DNA of 64,000 nucleotides from Borborobacter arsenicus (GTDB lineage Bacteria; Pseudomonadota; Alphaproteobacteria; Rhizobiales; Rhizobiaceae), in assembly GCF_003934165.1 (NCBI RefSeq), contig NZ_RKST01000019.1, positions 37,058-101,057 on the forward strand, read 5' to 3'. The notes beneath the pieces are model-generated. The model ran no database searches, was not told the DNA's origin, and saw only the letters and a list, made by a program, of their open reading frames with translations. The translations under genes and the position numbers were made by a program. Of the stretch, positions 47,664-57,674 are shown one piece after another; position 1 is the stretch's first letter; each line of letters opens with the position of its first letter.

Positions 47664-49541
47664 ATGCTGATGATCAATGACCTTTCTCTGCGCATTGCCG
47701 GGCGCCTGCTGCTAGACCACGCTTCGCTGACGCTGCCAGCGGGCACGAAGGCGGGGCTTGTCGGCCGTAACGGCACCGGCAAGACGACGCTGTTTCGCGC
47801 AATCACGGGTGACATGCCTTCTGAAACAGGCTCGGTCAGCCTGCCGAAAGGCCTGCGCATCGGCCAGGTGGCGCAGGAGGCGCCGGGGACCGAGGAGCCT
47901 CTGATCGATATCGTGCTGAAGGCCGATACGGAGCGTGCGGCGCTGCTTGAAGAAGAAAAGACGGCGACCGATCCGCATCGCATCGCCGAAATCCATATCA
48001 GGCTGGCCGATATCGACGCGCATTCGGCCGAGGCGCGCGCCGCCACCATTCTGGCAGGCCTTGGCTTTGACGACGAGGCGCAGAAGCGGCCGGCATCCTC
48101 CTTTTCCGGCGGCTGGCGCATGCGCGTAGCGCTGGCGGCGGTGCTGTTTTCGCAGCCCGACCTGCTGCTGCTGGACGAGCCGACCAACTATCTCGACCTT
48201 GAAGGCACGCTGTGGCTGGAAACCTACGTCGCCAAATACCCGCACACCGTGCTCTTGATCAGCCACGACCGCGACCTGCTCAACCGCGCGGTCAACTCGA
48301 TCGTGCATCTCGACCAGAAGACGCTGACTTTCTGGCGCGGCGGCTATGACCAGTTCGAGCGGCAGCTTTCCGAACAGCGGGAGTTGCAGGAAAAAGGCCG
48401 CGTCAAGCAGGAAGCGGCGCGCAAGCATCTGCAGTCCTTCGTCGATCGCTTCCGTGCCAAGGCTTCCAAGGCACGCCAGGCGCAGTCGCGCATCAAGGCG
48501 CTGGAGCGCATGAAGCCTATTTCGGCGCTGGTGGACGATCATGTCCGGCCGTTCCATTTCCCCGAGCCAGTAAAGACCGTGGCTTCGCCCATCGTGGCGC
48601 TCGACCGGGTCGAGGTCGGCTACGAGCCGGGCAAGGCCATCCTGAAAAAGATGTCGTTGCGCATCGATGCCGACGACCGCATCGCCCTGCTTGGCGCCAA
48701 TGGCAACGGCAAGTCGACTTTCGCCAAGCTTCTCTCCGGCAGGCTGAAGGCCGAAACCGGCACGATGACCATTGCACCGGGTCTAAAGGTTGCGATCTTC
48801 GCCCAGCACCAGTTGGACGATCTGCGGCCGGAGGAAAACGCCTATGAGCATGTGCGCCGGCTGATGCCGGATGCGCCGGAATCGAAGGTGCGGGGCAAGG
48901 TCGCGCAGTTCGGTCTGGCGACGGAGAAGATGAACACCGCCGCCAAGGACCTTTCCGGCGGCGAGAAGGCACGGCTGCTGATGGGGCTTTCGGCCTTCGA
49001 CGGGCCGAACCTGTTCATCCTCGACGAACCGACCAACCATCTGGATATCGACAGCCGCGAATCGCTGATCCATGCGCTGAACGAGTTTCCCGGCGCGGTG
49101 ATCCTGATTTCGCACGACCGCCATCTGCTGGAGGCGACGGCCGACCGGCTGTGGCTGGTGAAGGACGGGCAGGTGAACCCCTATGACGGTGACCTGGACG
49201 ATTATCGTCAGCTGGTGACCGGGGTTTCGGTCGACCGCAGGGAACGGCGCGAGGCGGAAAAGGCTTCCAAGGCCGATCGCCGTCGCGAAGCGGCCCAGCG
49301 CCGCGCCGCCATGGAGCCGGTGGCCAAGGAAATAAGGGCGACGGAAGCGCTGATGGACCGCATCCGCAAGCGCATCGACGGCATCGAGGACCAGCTTGCC
49401 GATCCGACCCTTTACGAGAAGGACCCTGCCGCCGCCACACAGCTGGCCAAGGAGCGCTCGCAGCTGGGTGCCACCCTTGCCGGTCATGAGGAAAAATGGC
49501 TTGAGCTTTCGGCCGAATATGAGGAGGGCACGGCGGAATAG
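47664..49541 (+). CDS. ABC-F family ATPase
   Basis: 625 residues with two ABC domains (Walker [10 protein letters not shown] and [23 protein letters not shown] and [14 protein letters not shown]) joined by the ABC-F linker, plus a C-terminal coiled coil (about 530-620). There are no membrane helices. ABC-F proteins act on the ribosome in translation control or rescue; this domain order is closest to YheS/Uup-like members. A second ATG two codons downstream (MINDL) is an alternative start. Confidence 0.92.
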   Translation: MLMINDLSLRIAGRLLLDHASLTLPAGTKAGLVGRNGTGKTTLFRAITGDMPSETGSVSLPKGLRIGQVAQEAPGTEEPLIDIVLKADTERAALLEEEKTATDPHRIAEIHIRLADIDAHSAEARAATILAGLGFDDEAQKRPASSFSGGWRMRVALAAVLFSQPDLLLLDEPTNYLDLEGTLWLETYVAKYPHTVLLISHDRDLLNRAVNSIVHLDQKTLTFWRGGYDQFERQLSEQRELQEKGRVKQEAARKHLQSFVDRFRAKASKARQAQSRIKALERMKPISALVDDHVRPFHFPEPVKTVASPIVALDRVEVGYEPGKAILKKMSLRIDADDRIALLGANGNGKSTFAKLLSGRLKAETGTMTIAPGLKVAIFAQHQLDDLRPEENAYEHVRRLMPDAPESKVRGKVAQFGLATEKMNTAAKDLSGGEKARLLMGLSAFDGPNLFILDEPTNHLDIDSRESLIHALNEFPGAVILISHDRHLLEATADRLWLVKDGQVNPYDGDLDDYRQLVTGVSVDRRERREAEKASKADRRREAAQRRAAMEPVAKEIRATEALMDRIRKRIDGIEDQLADPTLYEKDPAAATQLAKERSQLGATLAGHEEKWLELSAEYEEGTAE

Positions 49542-49612
49542 GACGGAAGAAGGATATCGTGCGCTCCGATCAGGCCCTACACGTCTTTCGTAAAACGCTG
49601 TAGGTTTCGTCC

Positions 49613-51721
49613 ATGAACCAGCACATCAAGCTCAAGATCGGGCATTCCGCCTGCCCGCACGACTGTCCGTCGACCTGCGCGCTCGACGTCGAAATCCTCG
49701 GGCCGAACCGTATCGGCCGGGTGCATGGTGCCAAGGACAACGACTATACGGCCGGCGTTGTCTGCGCCAAGGTCGCGCGCTATGCCGACCGCGTGCATCA
49801 CCCCGACCGGCTGCTGAAGCCGCTGGTGCGGGCCGGCGCCAAGGGCGAGGGCGGCTGGAAAGAGGCAAGCTGGGACGCAGCCCTTGATCTCGTTGCCGAG
49901 AAGTTTATCAAGGCCGAGGAGCGCTACGGCAGCGAGACGGTGTGGCCGTATTTCTATGCCGGCACGATGGGGCTGGTGCAGCGCGACGGCATCGAGCGGC
50001 TGCGGCATGCCAAGAAATATTCTGGCTTCTTCGGTTCGATCTGCACCAACCTGGCCTGGACCGGCTACGTGATGGGCACCGGCGCGCTGCGTGGTCCCGA
50101 CCCGCGCGAAATGGCGAAGTCCGACTGCGTGGTGATCTGGGGCACCAATGCGGTTGTCACCCAGGTCAATGTGATGACCCACGCGATCAGGGCGCGCAAG
50201 GAGCGCGGCGCCAAGATCGTCGTCATCGACGTCTATGAGAACGCCACGATGAAGCAGGCCGATATGGGCCTGATCGTCAAGCCGGGAACGGACGCCGCCC
50301 TTGCCTGTGCGGTGATGCATATCCTGTTTCGCGACGGCCTCGCCGATCGTGCTTATCTGGAGAAATACACCGACGATCCGAAGGAGCTCGAAGCGCATCT
50401 GCAGACCCGGACGCCGGAATGGGCCTCAGCCATCACCGGCCTGCCGGTGGAGGAAATCGAGGCCTTCGCCCGGCTGGTGGGCACCACGAAGAAGACTTTT
50501 TTCCGGCTGGGCTACGGATTTTCACGCCAGCGCAATGGCTCGGTGAACATGCATGCCGCCTTGTCCATCGCCGCGGTAACCGGCTGCTGGCAATATGAGG
50601 GTGGCGGCGCTTTCCATTCCAATTCAGGCGTCTTCTTGCTCGACAAGGACGTGCTCGAAGGCACGAGCCTGCGCGACCGGAATATCCGCTATCTTGATCA
50701 TTCGCGCATCGGCCCGGTGCTGACGGGCGCGCAGGATGCGCTTTATGGCGGGCCGCCGGTGACGGCGATGCTGATCCAGAACACCAACCCGGCCAATGTC
50801 GCGCCGGACCAGCGGCTGGTGAAGCGCGGCATGCTGCGCGACGACCTGTTCATGTGCGTGCATGAGCAGTTCATGACCGACACGGCCAAGTTTGCCGATG
50901 TTGTGCTGCCGGCGACGATGTTCCTGGAGCATGACGACATCTATCGCGGCGGCGGAAACCAGTACATTGTGCTGGGGCCGAAGCTGATCGACCCGCCGGA
51001 AGGACCGCGCACTAACCACTTTGTCATCGAGGAACTCGGCAAGCGGCTGGGCGTGTCGCATCTGCCGGGCTTCGGGCTGACCGAGCGCGAACATATCGAC
51101 CTCATGCTCGGCAAGCGCGGGCTCGGCACCTTCGCCACCTTCAAGGAAGGGCGCTGGGTCGATATGCAGCCGGATTTCGAGACCTCGCATTATCTGAACG
51201 GCTTCGGCCACCCGGACGGCAAGTTCCGTTTCCGCCCCGACTGGACCGGGCAGCCCGCACCGAACCGGCCGCCGCGCCGGATGGGCGTATTGGGGCCGCA
51301 TCAACGCCTGCCGGAACTGCCCGACCATGTAGATCTGATCGAGGTTGCCGACGAGGAGCATCCGTTCCGCCTGGCGACGTCGCCGGCGCGCAATTTCCTC
51401 AATTCGAGCTTCACCGAGACCCCCGTTTCGAAATCGAAGGAAGGACGGCCGCAACTGCTCATCCATCCGCAGGACGCGGCGTCCCTTGGCCTGGCAGAGG
51501 GCGACCGGGTCGAAATCGGCAATATGCGCGGCGAGGTGGTGCTTCACGCCAGGCTGTTTAAGGGCGTGCGGCGTGGCGTGGTGATCGCCGAGGGCGTGTG
51601 GCCGAATTCCGCGCATGAGCGCGGGGAGGGCATCAATGTTTTGACAGGCGCCGATGCGCCGGCGCCCTATGGCGGCGCCGCTGTCCATGACAGCAAGATC
51701 TGGGTGCGTGCGGCGGGGTGA
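49613..51721 (+). CDS. Cytoplasmic molybdopterin oxidoreductase
   Basis: 702 residues. An N-terminal 4Fe-4S motif (CPHDCPSTC, C14/C18/C22, and C51 in GVVCAK) is followed by the molybdopterin domains (GTNAVVTQVN, QNTNPANVAPDQ) and a C-terminal dinucleotide-binding domain (PVSKSKEGRPQLLIHP). There is no Tat signal, so it works in the cytoplasm. The family covers formate, nitrate and uncharacterised redox enzymes; the substrate is not evident. No partner subunit is adjacent. It depends on the Moco pathway represented by moaD and moaE ~7 kb upstream. Confidence 0.88.
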   Translation: MNQHIKLKIGHSACPHDCPSTCALDVEILGPNRIGRVHGAKDNDYTAGVVCAKVARYADRVHHPDRLLKPLVRAGAKGEGGWKEASWDAALDLVAEKFIKAEERYGSETVWPYFYAGTMGLVQRDGIERLRHAKKYSGFFGSICTNLAWTGYVMGTGALRGPDPREMAKSDCVVIWGTNAVVTQVNVMTHAIRARKERGAKIVVIDVYENATMKQADMGLIVKPGTDAALACAVMHILFRDGLADRAYLEKYTDDPKELEAHLQTRTPEWASAITGLPVEEIEAFARLVGTTKKTFFRLGYGFSRQRNGSVNMHAALSIAAVTGCWQYEGGGAFHSNSGVFLLDKDVLEGTSLRDRNIRYLDHSRIGPVLTGAQDALYGGPPVTAMLIQNTNPANVAPDQRLVKRGMLRDDLFMCVHEQFMTDTAKFADVVLPATMFLEHDDIYRGGGNQYIVLGPKLIDPPEGPRTNHFVIEELGKRLGVSHLPGFGLTEREHIDLMLGKRGLGTFATFKEGRWVDMQPDFETSHYLNGFGHPDGKFRFRPDWTGQPAPNRPPRRMGVLGPHQRLPELPDHVDLIEVADEEHPFRLATSPARNFLNSSFTETPVSKSKEGRPQLLIHPQDAASLGLAEGDRVEIGNMRGEVVLHARLFKGVRRGVVIAEGVWPNSAHERGEGINVLTGADAPAPYGGAAVHDSKIWVRAAG

Positions 51722-51727
51722 GGGTGC

Positions 51728-52069
51728 CTACGCCACTTGCTTGTCGGCGGCCGCACGCAGGACCTCTTCGCCCCATTGATTGAGGCTTTTGCCGGCCACT
51801 TCTGCGGCAAGTGCGACCTTGGAATGAACCGCAGGGTCAACTCGTAGCATCAGATTGCCCGAATATGGCTTCTCGGGCGACTTTCCTACCTTGGCGCAGG
51901 TTTCGACATAGTCGTTGACCGCCTCGTGGAATGCTGCCTTTAAATCCGCGACCGTATCGGCGTGGAATCCGACAACGTCATTGATGCCAAGAAGCCTTCC
52001 GAAGAAAATATCGTCCTTCTCGTCGAAGGCGATCGATGCTTTGTATCCCTTATATGTCATCGTGTTCAT
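51728..52069 (-). CDS. hicB: HicB-type antitoxin
   Basis: 113 residues. An N-terminal HicB fold (YKGYKASIAFDEKDDIFFGRL) precedes a C-terminal ribbon-helix-helix DNA-binding part (GNLMLRVDPAVHSKVALAAE). HicB neutralises HicA and represses the operon. It overlaps hicA by four bases (ATGA), toxin first, the usual order. Its stop lies 7 bases from the stop of the molybdoenzyme gene. Confidence 0.85.
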   Translation of the reverse strand: MNTMTYKGYKASIAFDEKDDIFFGRLLGINDVVGFHADTVADLKAAFHEAVNDYVETCAKVGKSPEKPYSGNLMLRVDPAVHSKVALAAEVAGKSLNQWGEEVLRAAADKQVA

Positions 52070-52320
52070 GGCTTTATTCCTAATTTGATCAGGAATTCCC
52101 TCGCATCCCTTACTTGGTAGCTTTTCGCTTCCTTTGCCGGATGTGGCCGATGGAAATAGGCGACAACGCCATTCAGGGTAAAGCGCACGGCTGATCCCTT
52201 TCCTTCGATGATTGTGCAGCCAACCGATATCAGCAAGCTCTCGATCGACGCCCATTCCATCGACTTGGGCACCGGATCCATGAATATGGCTTCGAGCGTC
52301 TTCCGATGCTTGCTGTTCAT
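52066..52320 (-). CDS. hicA: HicA-type toxin (variant active site)
   Basis: 84 residues. In E. coli HicA the catalytic His sits in a G-S-H motif. Here the equivalent stretch is GKGSAVRFTLNG, with Ala where His is expected, while a downstream FHRPHPAKEAKSYQVRD is rich in histidines. This is a recognised sub-branch of HicA rather than a decayed copy. It would cut mRNA if active. The -10 box lies only six bases before the ATG, so the mRNA may start at or near the start codon. Confidence 0.8.
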   Translation of the reverse strand: MNSKHRKTLEAIFMDPVPKSMEWASIESLLISVGCTIIEGKGSAVRFTLNGVVAYFHRPHPAKEAKSYQVRDAREFLIKLGIKP

Positions 52321-52326
52321 GCAAGC

Positions 52327-52373
52327 ATTCTAAACCGGGTTTGGCCTGATTTGCAATCAGAAAACGATTGCAG
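52327..52373 (-). promoter_or_regulatory. hicAB promoter and operator
   Basis: TTGCAA and TAGAAT are 18 bases apart on the minus strand. Over the -35 lies an inverted repeat TTGCAATC-N7-GATTGCAG (52351-52373; seven of eight bases pair), a fitting HicB operator. The -10 is followed after six bases by the hicA ATG, which predicts a leaderless mRNA. Confidence 0.6.
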
Positions 52374-52378
52374 GCAAT

Positions 52379-53092
52379 TTACGGTGTGAACCGTGCCAGT
52401 GCCTCGAGGTCGACCGATTCGCGCACCGCGCTCGGGGAAACCAGCGTTTCGCCGGCATTTTCGATAATATGGTCGCTGTCAGCAAAAACGGTCCGCCCTT
52501 CCGTCATCACTGCTTTTCCCTCCGCCACCAGCCGCAGCGCCAGCGGGTAGAGGTGATGTTCGGCCTTGAGTACGCGGGCGGCCAGCGCTTCGGCCGTATC
52601 CCCGATAAGGACCGGCACTGCCGATTGCGCGATGGCAGGGCCATCATCCATTTCGTTTGTCACGAAATGCACGGTGCAGCCGTGAAGACGAACGCCGGCA
52701 TCCAGAGCACGCTGGTGCGTGTCGAGCCCCCTGAAGGAGGGCAGCAATGCGGGGTGGATATTGATCATCCGGCCCTGCCATTTTGCCACGAAGCCGGACG
52801 TCAAGAGCCGCATATAGCCGGCGAGGCAGACGATCTGCGCACGAAAGCCCTCAAGTGCGGCATCTATCGCCGCGTCGTGTTTTTCCTTGTCGGCAAAATC
52901 GGCCCTGGCGATGACTCGCGTCGGAATGCCTTGTCCGGCAGCGAATTGCAGGCCGGCCGCATCGGATTTGTCGGAAATCACGCCGACGATCTCGGCCGGA
53001 AAGGCGGAGTCGGACGCGACATTGACCAGGGCGGCCATATTGGAACCGCGTCCGGAAATCAGGATGACGACACGCTTGCGCTCGGTGCTCAC
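52379..53092 (-). CDS. purN: Phosphoribosylglycinamide formyltransferase
   Basis: 237 residues starting at a GTG that overlaps the purM stop by four bases. [15 protein letters not shown] opens the domain, and the active site is [12 protein letters not shown] ... [15 protein letters not shown] with the conserved Asn, His and Asp. It formylates GAR in purine synthesis. It is about 20 residues longer at the C-terminus than E. coli PurN. Confidence 0.95.
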   Translation of the reverse strand: MSTERKRVVILISGRGSNMAALVNVASDSAFPAEIVGVISDKSDAAGLQFAAGQGIPTRVIARADFADKEKHDAAIDAALEGFRAQIVCLAGYMRLLTSGFVAKWQGRMINIHPALLPSFRGLDTHQRALDAGVRLHGCTVHFVTNEMDDGPAIAQSAVPVLIGDTAEALAARVLKAEHHLYPLALRLVAEGKAVMTEGRTVFADSDHIIENAGETLVSPSAVRESVDLEALARFTP

Positions 53093-54153
53093 AGGGCGAT
53101 CTCTCCACGATAGATGACGCCGCTGTCGCGGCGCGGCACGAGGCGGCCGATGGGCGAAACGGTCTCGCCCGCCTCCTGCAAAACGGCGGCGACCTGCGCT
53201 GCCTGGCCGGAGGCAACGACGAGTACCATGCCGACGCCGCAATTGAAGGTCCGCATCATTTCATCGGGCGCGACATTGCCGGTTCTGGCAAGCCAGGAGA
53301 AGACCGGCGGAACCTCGATTGCATTGAGATCGAGTTCGGCCGAAAAATCCTTCGGCAGCACGCGCGGAATATTTTCGGGAAAGCCGCCGCCGGTGATATG
53401 GGCCAGCGCCTTGATGCCGTGGGTGTTGCGGATCGCCTTCAGTACCGAGCGGACATAGATGCGGGTCGGCTCCAGCAAGGCTTCTGCCAGCGTCAGCCCA
53501 TCGGCGAAGGGGGCGTCGTCGTTCCAGCCGAGCTTGCTTGCAGCAACGATGCGGCGGACCAGCGAAAAACCGTTGGAGTGAACGCCGGAAGAGGCGATGC
53601 CGAGCAGCACGTCGCCTTCCACAATGTCGTCGGTAGGGAGCAACTGGCCGCGTTCGGCAGCGCCCACGGCAAAGCCGGCAAGGTCGTAGTCGTTGCCGTG
53701 ATACATGCCGGGCATTTCGGCGGTTTCACCGCCGATCAGCGCACAGCCGGCCTGCCGGCAGCCTTCAGCAATGCCACTGACGATGGAAGTTCCCTGCTGC
53801 GGGTCGAGCTTGCCGGTGGCGAAATAGTCGAGGAAGAACAGGGGCTCGGCACCCTGGACGACAAGGTCGTTGACGCACATGGCGACGAGGTCGATGCCGA
53901 TCGTATCGTGCTTGTTCGCCTCGATGGCGATCTTCAGCTTGGTGCCGACGCCGTCATTGGCCGCCACCAGAACCGGGTCGGAAAAGCCGGCCGCCTTCAG
54001 GTCGAACAGGCCGCCGAAACCGCCGATCTCCCCATCCGCACCCGGTCGGCGGGTCGAGCGAACCAGTGGCTTGATGTTTTCCACCATCTGGTTGCCGGCA
54101 TCGATATCGACGCCTGCCTGAGCATAGGTGAGCCCTTTTTTCTGCTTGCCCAT
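53089..54153 (-). CDS. purM: Phosphoribosylformylglycinamidine cyclo-ligase
   Basis: 354 residues with the PurM/ATP-grasp-like signatures [35 protein letters not shown] and [11 protein letters not shown]. It closes the imidazole ring to give AIR. purM-purN is a two-gene operon. The start [12 protein letters not shown] is chosen by alignment; an upstream in-frame extension is not conserved. Confidence 0.96.
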   Translation of the reverse strand: MGKQKKGLTYAQAGVDIDAGNQMVENIKPLVRSTRRPGADGEIGGFGGLFDLKAAGFSDPVLVAANDGVGTKLKIAIEANKHDTIGIDLVAMCVNDLVVQGAEPLFFLDYFATGKLDPQQGTSIVSGIAEGCRQAGCALIGGETAEMPGMYHGNDYDLAGFAVGAAERGQLLPTDDIVEGDVLLGIASSGVHSNGFSLVRRIVAASKLGWNDDAPFADGLTLAEALLEPTRIYVRSVLKAIRNTHGIKALAHITGGGFPENIPRVLPKDFSAELDLNAIEVPPVFSWLARTGNVAPDEMMRTFNCGVGMVLVVASGQAAQVAAVLQEAGETVSPIGRLVPRRDSGVIYRGEIAL

Positions 54154-54351
54154 GGCTGGTTCTCCGGGTGTCGGCCGCTTTGTTCCGGCTCTTCGCATGA
54201 ACCGGCCTGCCTCGCAAGAAGCGGCCGGAATCTGTCGCTGGACAAATAGTAAATCCGTGGACAGCGTTGCTTATTTTCCAGCCACGACCTGCGGGGGCTT
54301 GTCGCCACGCGCCGGGTCGACCATCTATCAGGATCGGACAGGAGAGGCGAC

Positions 54352-54909
54352 GTGACCGTAGCCAATATGATCACGATTTTGCGGCTTTTGCTGGTGCCGG
54401 TGGTGATCTATGCGCTGTTGACCGGCCGCATGGGCCTGGCCTTTGCCGGCTTCGTCATTGCCGGCGTTTCAGACGGCATCGACGGGTTCATTGCCCGGCA
54501 TTTCAACCAGCGTTCCGAGCTTGGCTCCTATCTCGATCCGATGGCGGACAAGCTGCTTCTGGTCAGTGTGTTCGTGGTGCTCGGTCTGATGGGCGAGTTG
54601 CCGGTCTGGCTGGTCATCGCCGTCGTGTCGCGCGATGCGCTGATCGTGTGCGCAGTCATGCTGTCCACCGTGATGGGCAATCCGGTGGCGATGAAGCCGC
54701 TGATGATTTCCAAGGCCAACACCGCGATCCAGATCGTTCTTGCCGGCTTCGTGCTGGCCGAACTTGCCTTCCAACTCGATTATGGGCCTGTCCGGCCCGG
54801 CCTGGTATTCCTGTCCGGGCTCTTGACCATTGCTTCTGCGGCAGCCTATCTCGTCGCCTGGCTAAGGCATATGAGCGGCTATGGCGAAGGCGAAACTCCA
54901 GACAGTTGA
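54352..54909 (+). CDS. CDP-alcohol phosphatidyltransferase family protein
   Basis: 185 residues with several membrane helices and an intact signature D41-x2-DG-x2-AR-x8-G-x3-D-x3-D66 (DGIDGFIARH ... YLDPMADK). It moves a CDP-linked lipid headgroup. A second PG-phosphate synthase or a cardiolipin-type enzyme is possible; the pgsA at 41732 is the better PG candidate. The start is GTG after GGAGAGG. It overlaps the AI-2E gene by 29 bases. Confidence 0.85.
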   Translation: MTVANMITILRLLLVPVVIYALLTGRMGLAFAGFVIAGVSDGIDGFIARHFNQRSELGSYLDPMADKLLLVSVFVVLGLMGELPVWLVIAVVSRDALIVCAVMLSTVMGNPVAMKPLMISKANTAIQIVLAGFVLAELAFQLDYGPVRPGLVFLSGLLTIASAAAYLVAWLRHMSGYGEGETPDS

Positions 54910-56047
54910 AGTGACGCAGGAAGATCTGGCCTCGGCCGCGCTGCGGCGGCAGATCCGATTCTGGATCATTGCGGCAATCGTTCTGGCGTTGCTGCTCTAT
55001 CTGTTCAGCAGCATCCTTTTGCCGTTCGTGGCAGGCATGGCGCTGGCCTATTTCCTCGATCCGGTTGCCGATCGGCTGCAGCGGCTCGGCCTGTCGCGGG
55101 TGATGGCGACCACGCTGATCCTGGTCGCGTTCCTGATCGTGCTGGTGCTTGGCCTTGTCATCCTCATTCCGCTTCTGGCCTCGCAGCTCACCGATTTTAT
55201 CGCCAAGCTCCCTGAATATCTGACCCAGTTGCAGGGGCTGATCACCAGTTTCGACCCGCAATGGATCGAGCAGCGCTTCGGCGTCGATGCGGAGGGGCTT
55301 CGCGAAGGCCTGAACTCGCTGCTGACCACCGGCTTCGGTTTCCTGACGACGGTGTTCCAGTCGATATGGAGCTCGGGCGTAGCGTTGTTTTCCATCGCCA
55401 GCCTGTTCGTCGTCACGCCGGTCGTGGCCTTCTACATGCTTCTCGACTGGGATCGCATGATCCATACCGTGGATAGCTGGGTGCCGCGCGATCACGTGGA
55501 GACAGTCCGCCAGCTCGCCGCCGACATCAATGCCGCCACCGCCGGTTTCGTGCGCGGGCAGGGCACGCTCTGCCTCATACTCGGACTGATGTATGCCTTC
55601 GGGTTGACGCTGACCGGGCTGAAGTTCGGTGTGTTGATCGGTCTGTTTGCAGGGCTTATCAGCTTCATCCCCTATGTCGGTTCGCTGGTCGGGCTGGTGC
55701 TGTCGGTCGGGCTTGCCTTCGTGCAGTTCTGGCCGGATTGGCTGATGGTGGTGGCGGTGGCGGGCGTGTTCTTCGTCGGCCAGTTCATCGAAGGCAATAT
55801 CCTCCAGCCGCGGCTGGTCGGCAAAAGCGTCGGCCTGCATCCAGTGTGGCTGATGTTTGCGCTATTTGCCTTCGGCGCGCTGTTCGGCTTCGTCGGCTTG
55901 CTGATTGCGGTGCCGGCGGCTGCGGCGATTGCGGTGCTGGTCCGCTTTGCAATTTCGCGCTATCTCGATTCGCCCCTCTACAAGGGGCATGAGGCAGCGA
56001 ATGCCGGTTCGACGCGACTTACCGGAAGGACCGGCGACGATCATTGA
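54881..56047 (+). CDS. AI-2E family transporter
   Basis: 388 residues with seven to eight hydrophobic helices and the family tail FIPYVGSLVGLVLSVG ... GNILQPRLVGKSVGLHPVWLM. These proteins are permeases; some export AI-2-like signals, others act as Na+/H+ antiporters. It overlaps the upstream CDP-alcohol transferase and is followed by hdaA, the order found in Rhizobiales. Confidence 0.88.
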   Translation: MAKAKLQTVEVTQEDLASAALRRQIRFWIIAAIVLALLLYLFSSILLPFVAGMALAYFLDPVADRLQRLGLSRVMATTLILVAFLIVLVLGLVILIPLLASQLTDFIAKLPEYLTQLQGLITSFDPQWIEQRFGVDAEGLREGLNSLLTTGFGFLTTVFQSIWSSGVALFSIASLFVVTPVVAFYMLLDWDRMIHTVDSWVPRDHVETVRQLAADINAATAGFVRGQGTLCLILGLMYAFGLTLTGLKFGVLIGLFAGLISFIPYVGSLVGLVLSVGLAFVQFWPDWLMVVAVAGVFFVGQFIEGNILQPRLVGKSVGLHPVWLMFALFAFGALFGFVGLLIAVPAAAAIAVLVRFAISRYLDSPLYKGHEAANAGSTRLTGRTGDDH

Positions 56048-56073
56048 CTTGTTCTTCTCACGGACAAAGCGCC

Positions 56074-56775
56074 ATGCGTGAACCTGAAACGCCGCGCCAA
56101 CTGCCGCTCGATCTCGGTTTTTCGACGGGTTTTACCCGCGATGACCTCGTCGTGTCGGCAGCCAACAGCCAGGCCGTGGCGCTGATCGATCGTTGGCCTG
56201 ACTGGCCGTCGCCGGTGGTGGTGCTGGCCGGGCCTGCGGGCTCGGGAAAGTCGCATCTGGCCGCAATCTGGCAAGCCAATTCCGGCGCCGTGCGCTTGCC
56301 TGCAGCAAGCATTGGCGAAAATCTTGCCGGCCTGGATGGCGCCGGTGCGGTTCTGATCGACGATGCCGATTGCGGGCAACTCGACCAGAACGGCCTGTTT
56401 CATCTCATCAACACGATCAGGGCCGGCGGCGGTGCGCTGCTTTTGACCGCGCGCCGCTTCCCGCTGGCCTGGGGAGTCACCCTGCCGGATCTGGCGTCAC
56501 GGCTGAAGGCGGCAGCGACGATCGAGATCCACGAACCGGACGATTTGCTGCTGGCCGGCGTCATCACCAAGCTTTTCGCCGATCGCCAGATCGAGGTAGA
56601 TCAAAATGTGGTGCAATATCTGGTCCGACGCATAGAGCGTTCGCTCTCGACAGCGATCCGTGTCGTCGACCGCCTTGATCGGGTGGCGCTTGAGCAGAAG
56701 ACGCGGGTCAGCCGGACGCTTGCCGCGGATGTGATTGAAGCGATCGATCGGGGTCAGGCGGAATTCGATGTCTGA
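56074..56775 (+). CDS. hdaA: DnaA-inactivating AAA+ protein HdaA
   Basis: 233 residues. A short N-terminal clamp-binding motif (RQLPLDLG, residues 8-15) precedes an AAA+ domain with Walker A GPAGSGKSH (about 53-61) and Walker B VLIDDAD. It lacks the DnaA DNA-binding domain. With the beta clamp it stimulates ATP hydrolysis by DnaA and so blocks re-initiation. The ATG used starts just before the clamp motif. In many relatives ppk follows; here two small unknown genes converge on it instead. Confidence 0.88.
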   Translation: MREPETPRQLPLDLGFSTGFTRDDLVVSAANSQAVALIDRWPDWPSPVVVLAGPAGSGKSHLAAIWQANSGAVRLPAASIGENLAGLDGAGAVLIDDADCGQLDQNGLFHLINTIRAGGGALLLTARRFPLAWGVTLPDLASRLKAAATIEIHEPDDLLLAGVITKLFADRQIEVDQNVVQYLVRRIERSLSTAIRVVDRLDRVALEQKTRVSRTLAADVIEAIDRGQAEFDV

Positions 56776-56786
56776 GCGGGCTCCAT

Positions 56787-56993
56787 TCACAACGCCCAGG
56801 CTGCCAAAACCAGCGCGATAACGAGGATTGCCCCTGCAAAGAGGCTTGCACATTTCAATCGTGCAGAAGGCGAAGCGCGGAACCAGAGATCATAGATCCG
56901 GACCGCTGCAATAATCGCCGGCAGTGCTGCAAGGCCGCCCAGGGCGCCGATAACGTCCTTAACGGTTTTCCAGAGCCGATTGAGCGCTACCAT
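56787..56993 (-). CDS. Small two-helix membrane protein, unknown
   Basis: 68 residues, not recognised. Two hydrophobic helices (about 15-38 and 48-66) with a basic turn between them. Its ATG overlaps the stop of the upstream small gene (ATGGTAG), which points to coupled translation of the pair. It converges on hdaA with 11 bases between stops. Confidence 0.5.
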   Translation of the reverse strand: MVALNRLWKTVKDVIGALGGLAALPAIIAAVRIYDLWFRASPSARLKCASLFAGAILVIALVLAAWAL

Positions 56994-57250
56994 CGGACCG
57001 CTGGGCTGCAGCGCGCAGCGATTGTCAGTTTGAGTTTTTTTGGAAGTTCGCTCAGCGGGCCATGCGCCATTTCGTCGAAGGCTTTGACGATGACGCTCTT
57101 CTGTTCCTCGCAGACATCCATGGAAGAAAAGTAGAGTATGGTTGGTGCACGAATTTCCGTGACGTCGGGGCCGCTGAATTGCGCCACGATCACGATGAGC
57201 AATGCTTTCACAACAATTCCCCGATAGGCAGGGGTTGAGAAGCCTCTCAT
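56987..57250 (-). CDS. Small exported or membrane protein, unknown
   Basis: 87 residues, not recognised. A hydrophobic N-terminus (IVVKALLIVIVAQF) looks like a signal or anchor; the rest has two cysteines (DVCEEQ, ARCSP). The start is uncertain because no ribosome site stands out and a GTG lies further upstream. It is the first gene of a coupled pair. Confidence 0.45.
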   Translation of the reverse strand: MRGFSTPAYRGIVVKALLIVIVAQFSGPDVTEIRAPTILYFSSMDVCEEQKSVIVKAFDEMAHGPLSELPKKLKLTIAARCSPAVRW

Positions 57251-57527
57251 GTGGAAGACAGCAACCACCTTCAGGCAAAGTGCTCGAAAGCACGCCCGCC
57301 TTCCCGCGAAACCGGTAAAACGCTCTCCGGCAAAAAAGTCGAAGAGCGTTCTATTGCGGGCAATGCCCGCCACATGGAGGGGTTCTCACGCCCCAGCCCC
57401 CTGAACCCAAGAGCCGGTTCCATCCGTAGTCCCATTAATGTGATATATCAATGTCCACTTTAGTGGCGGCAGCGGACAGACGGGCAGCTTGCAAGCGCGC
57501 CACATGTCGGACCGAAGAGGGAAGGGA

Positions 57528-57603
<76 letters not shown>

Positions 57604-57674
57604 ATCAGGCCCCGGTTAGCATATTTGGCGCTCCAGTAAAGACAAAAGTCCAGGCGAGCGCTGGCGCGCCACAG

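Noticed and set aside
54154..54351. Possible purine riboswitch before purM
   Set aside because: No aptamer-like three-way junction or conserved core bases could be seen; the gap looks like an ordinary divergent promoter region.
57440..57449. TGATATATCA palindrome as an FNR/FixK site
   Set aside because: The half-site spacing does not match TTGAT-N4-ATCAA and no oxygen-related gene is adjacent.
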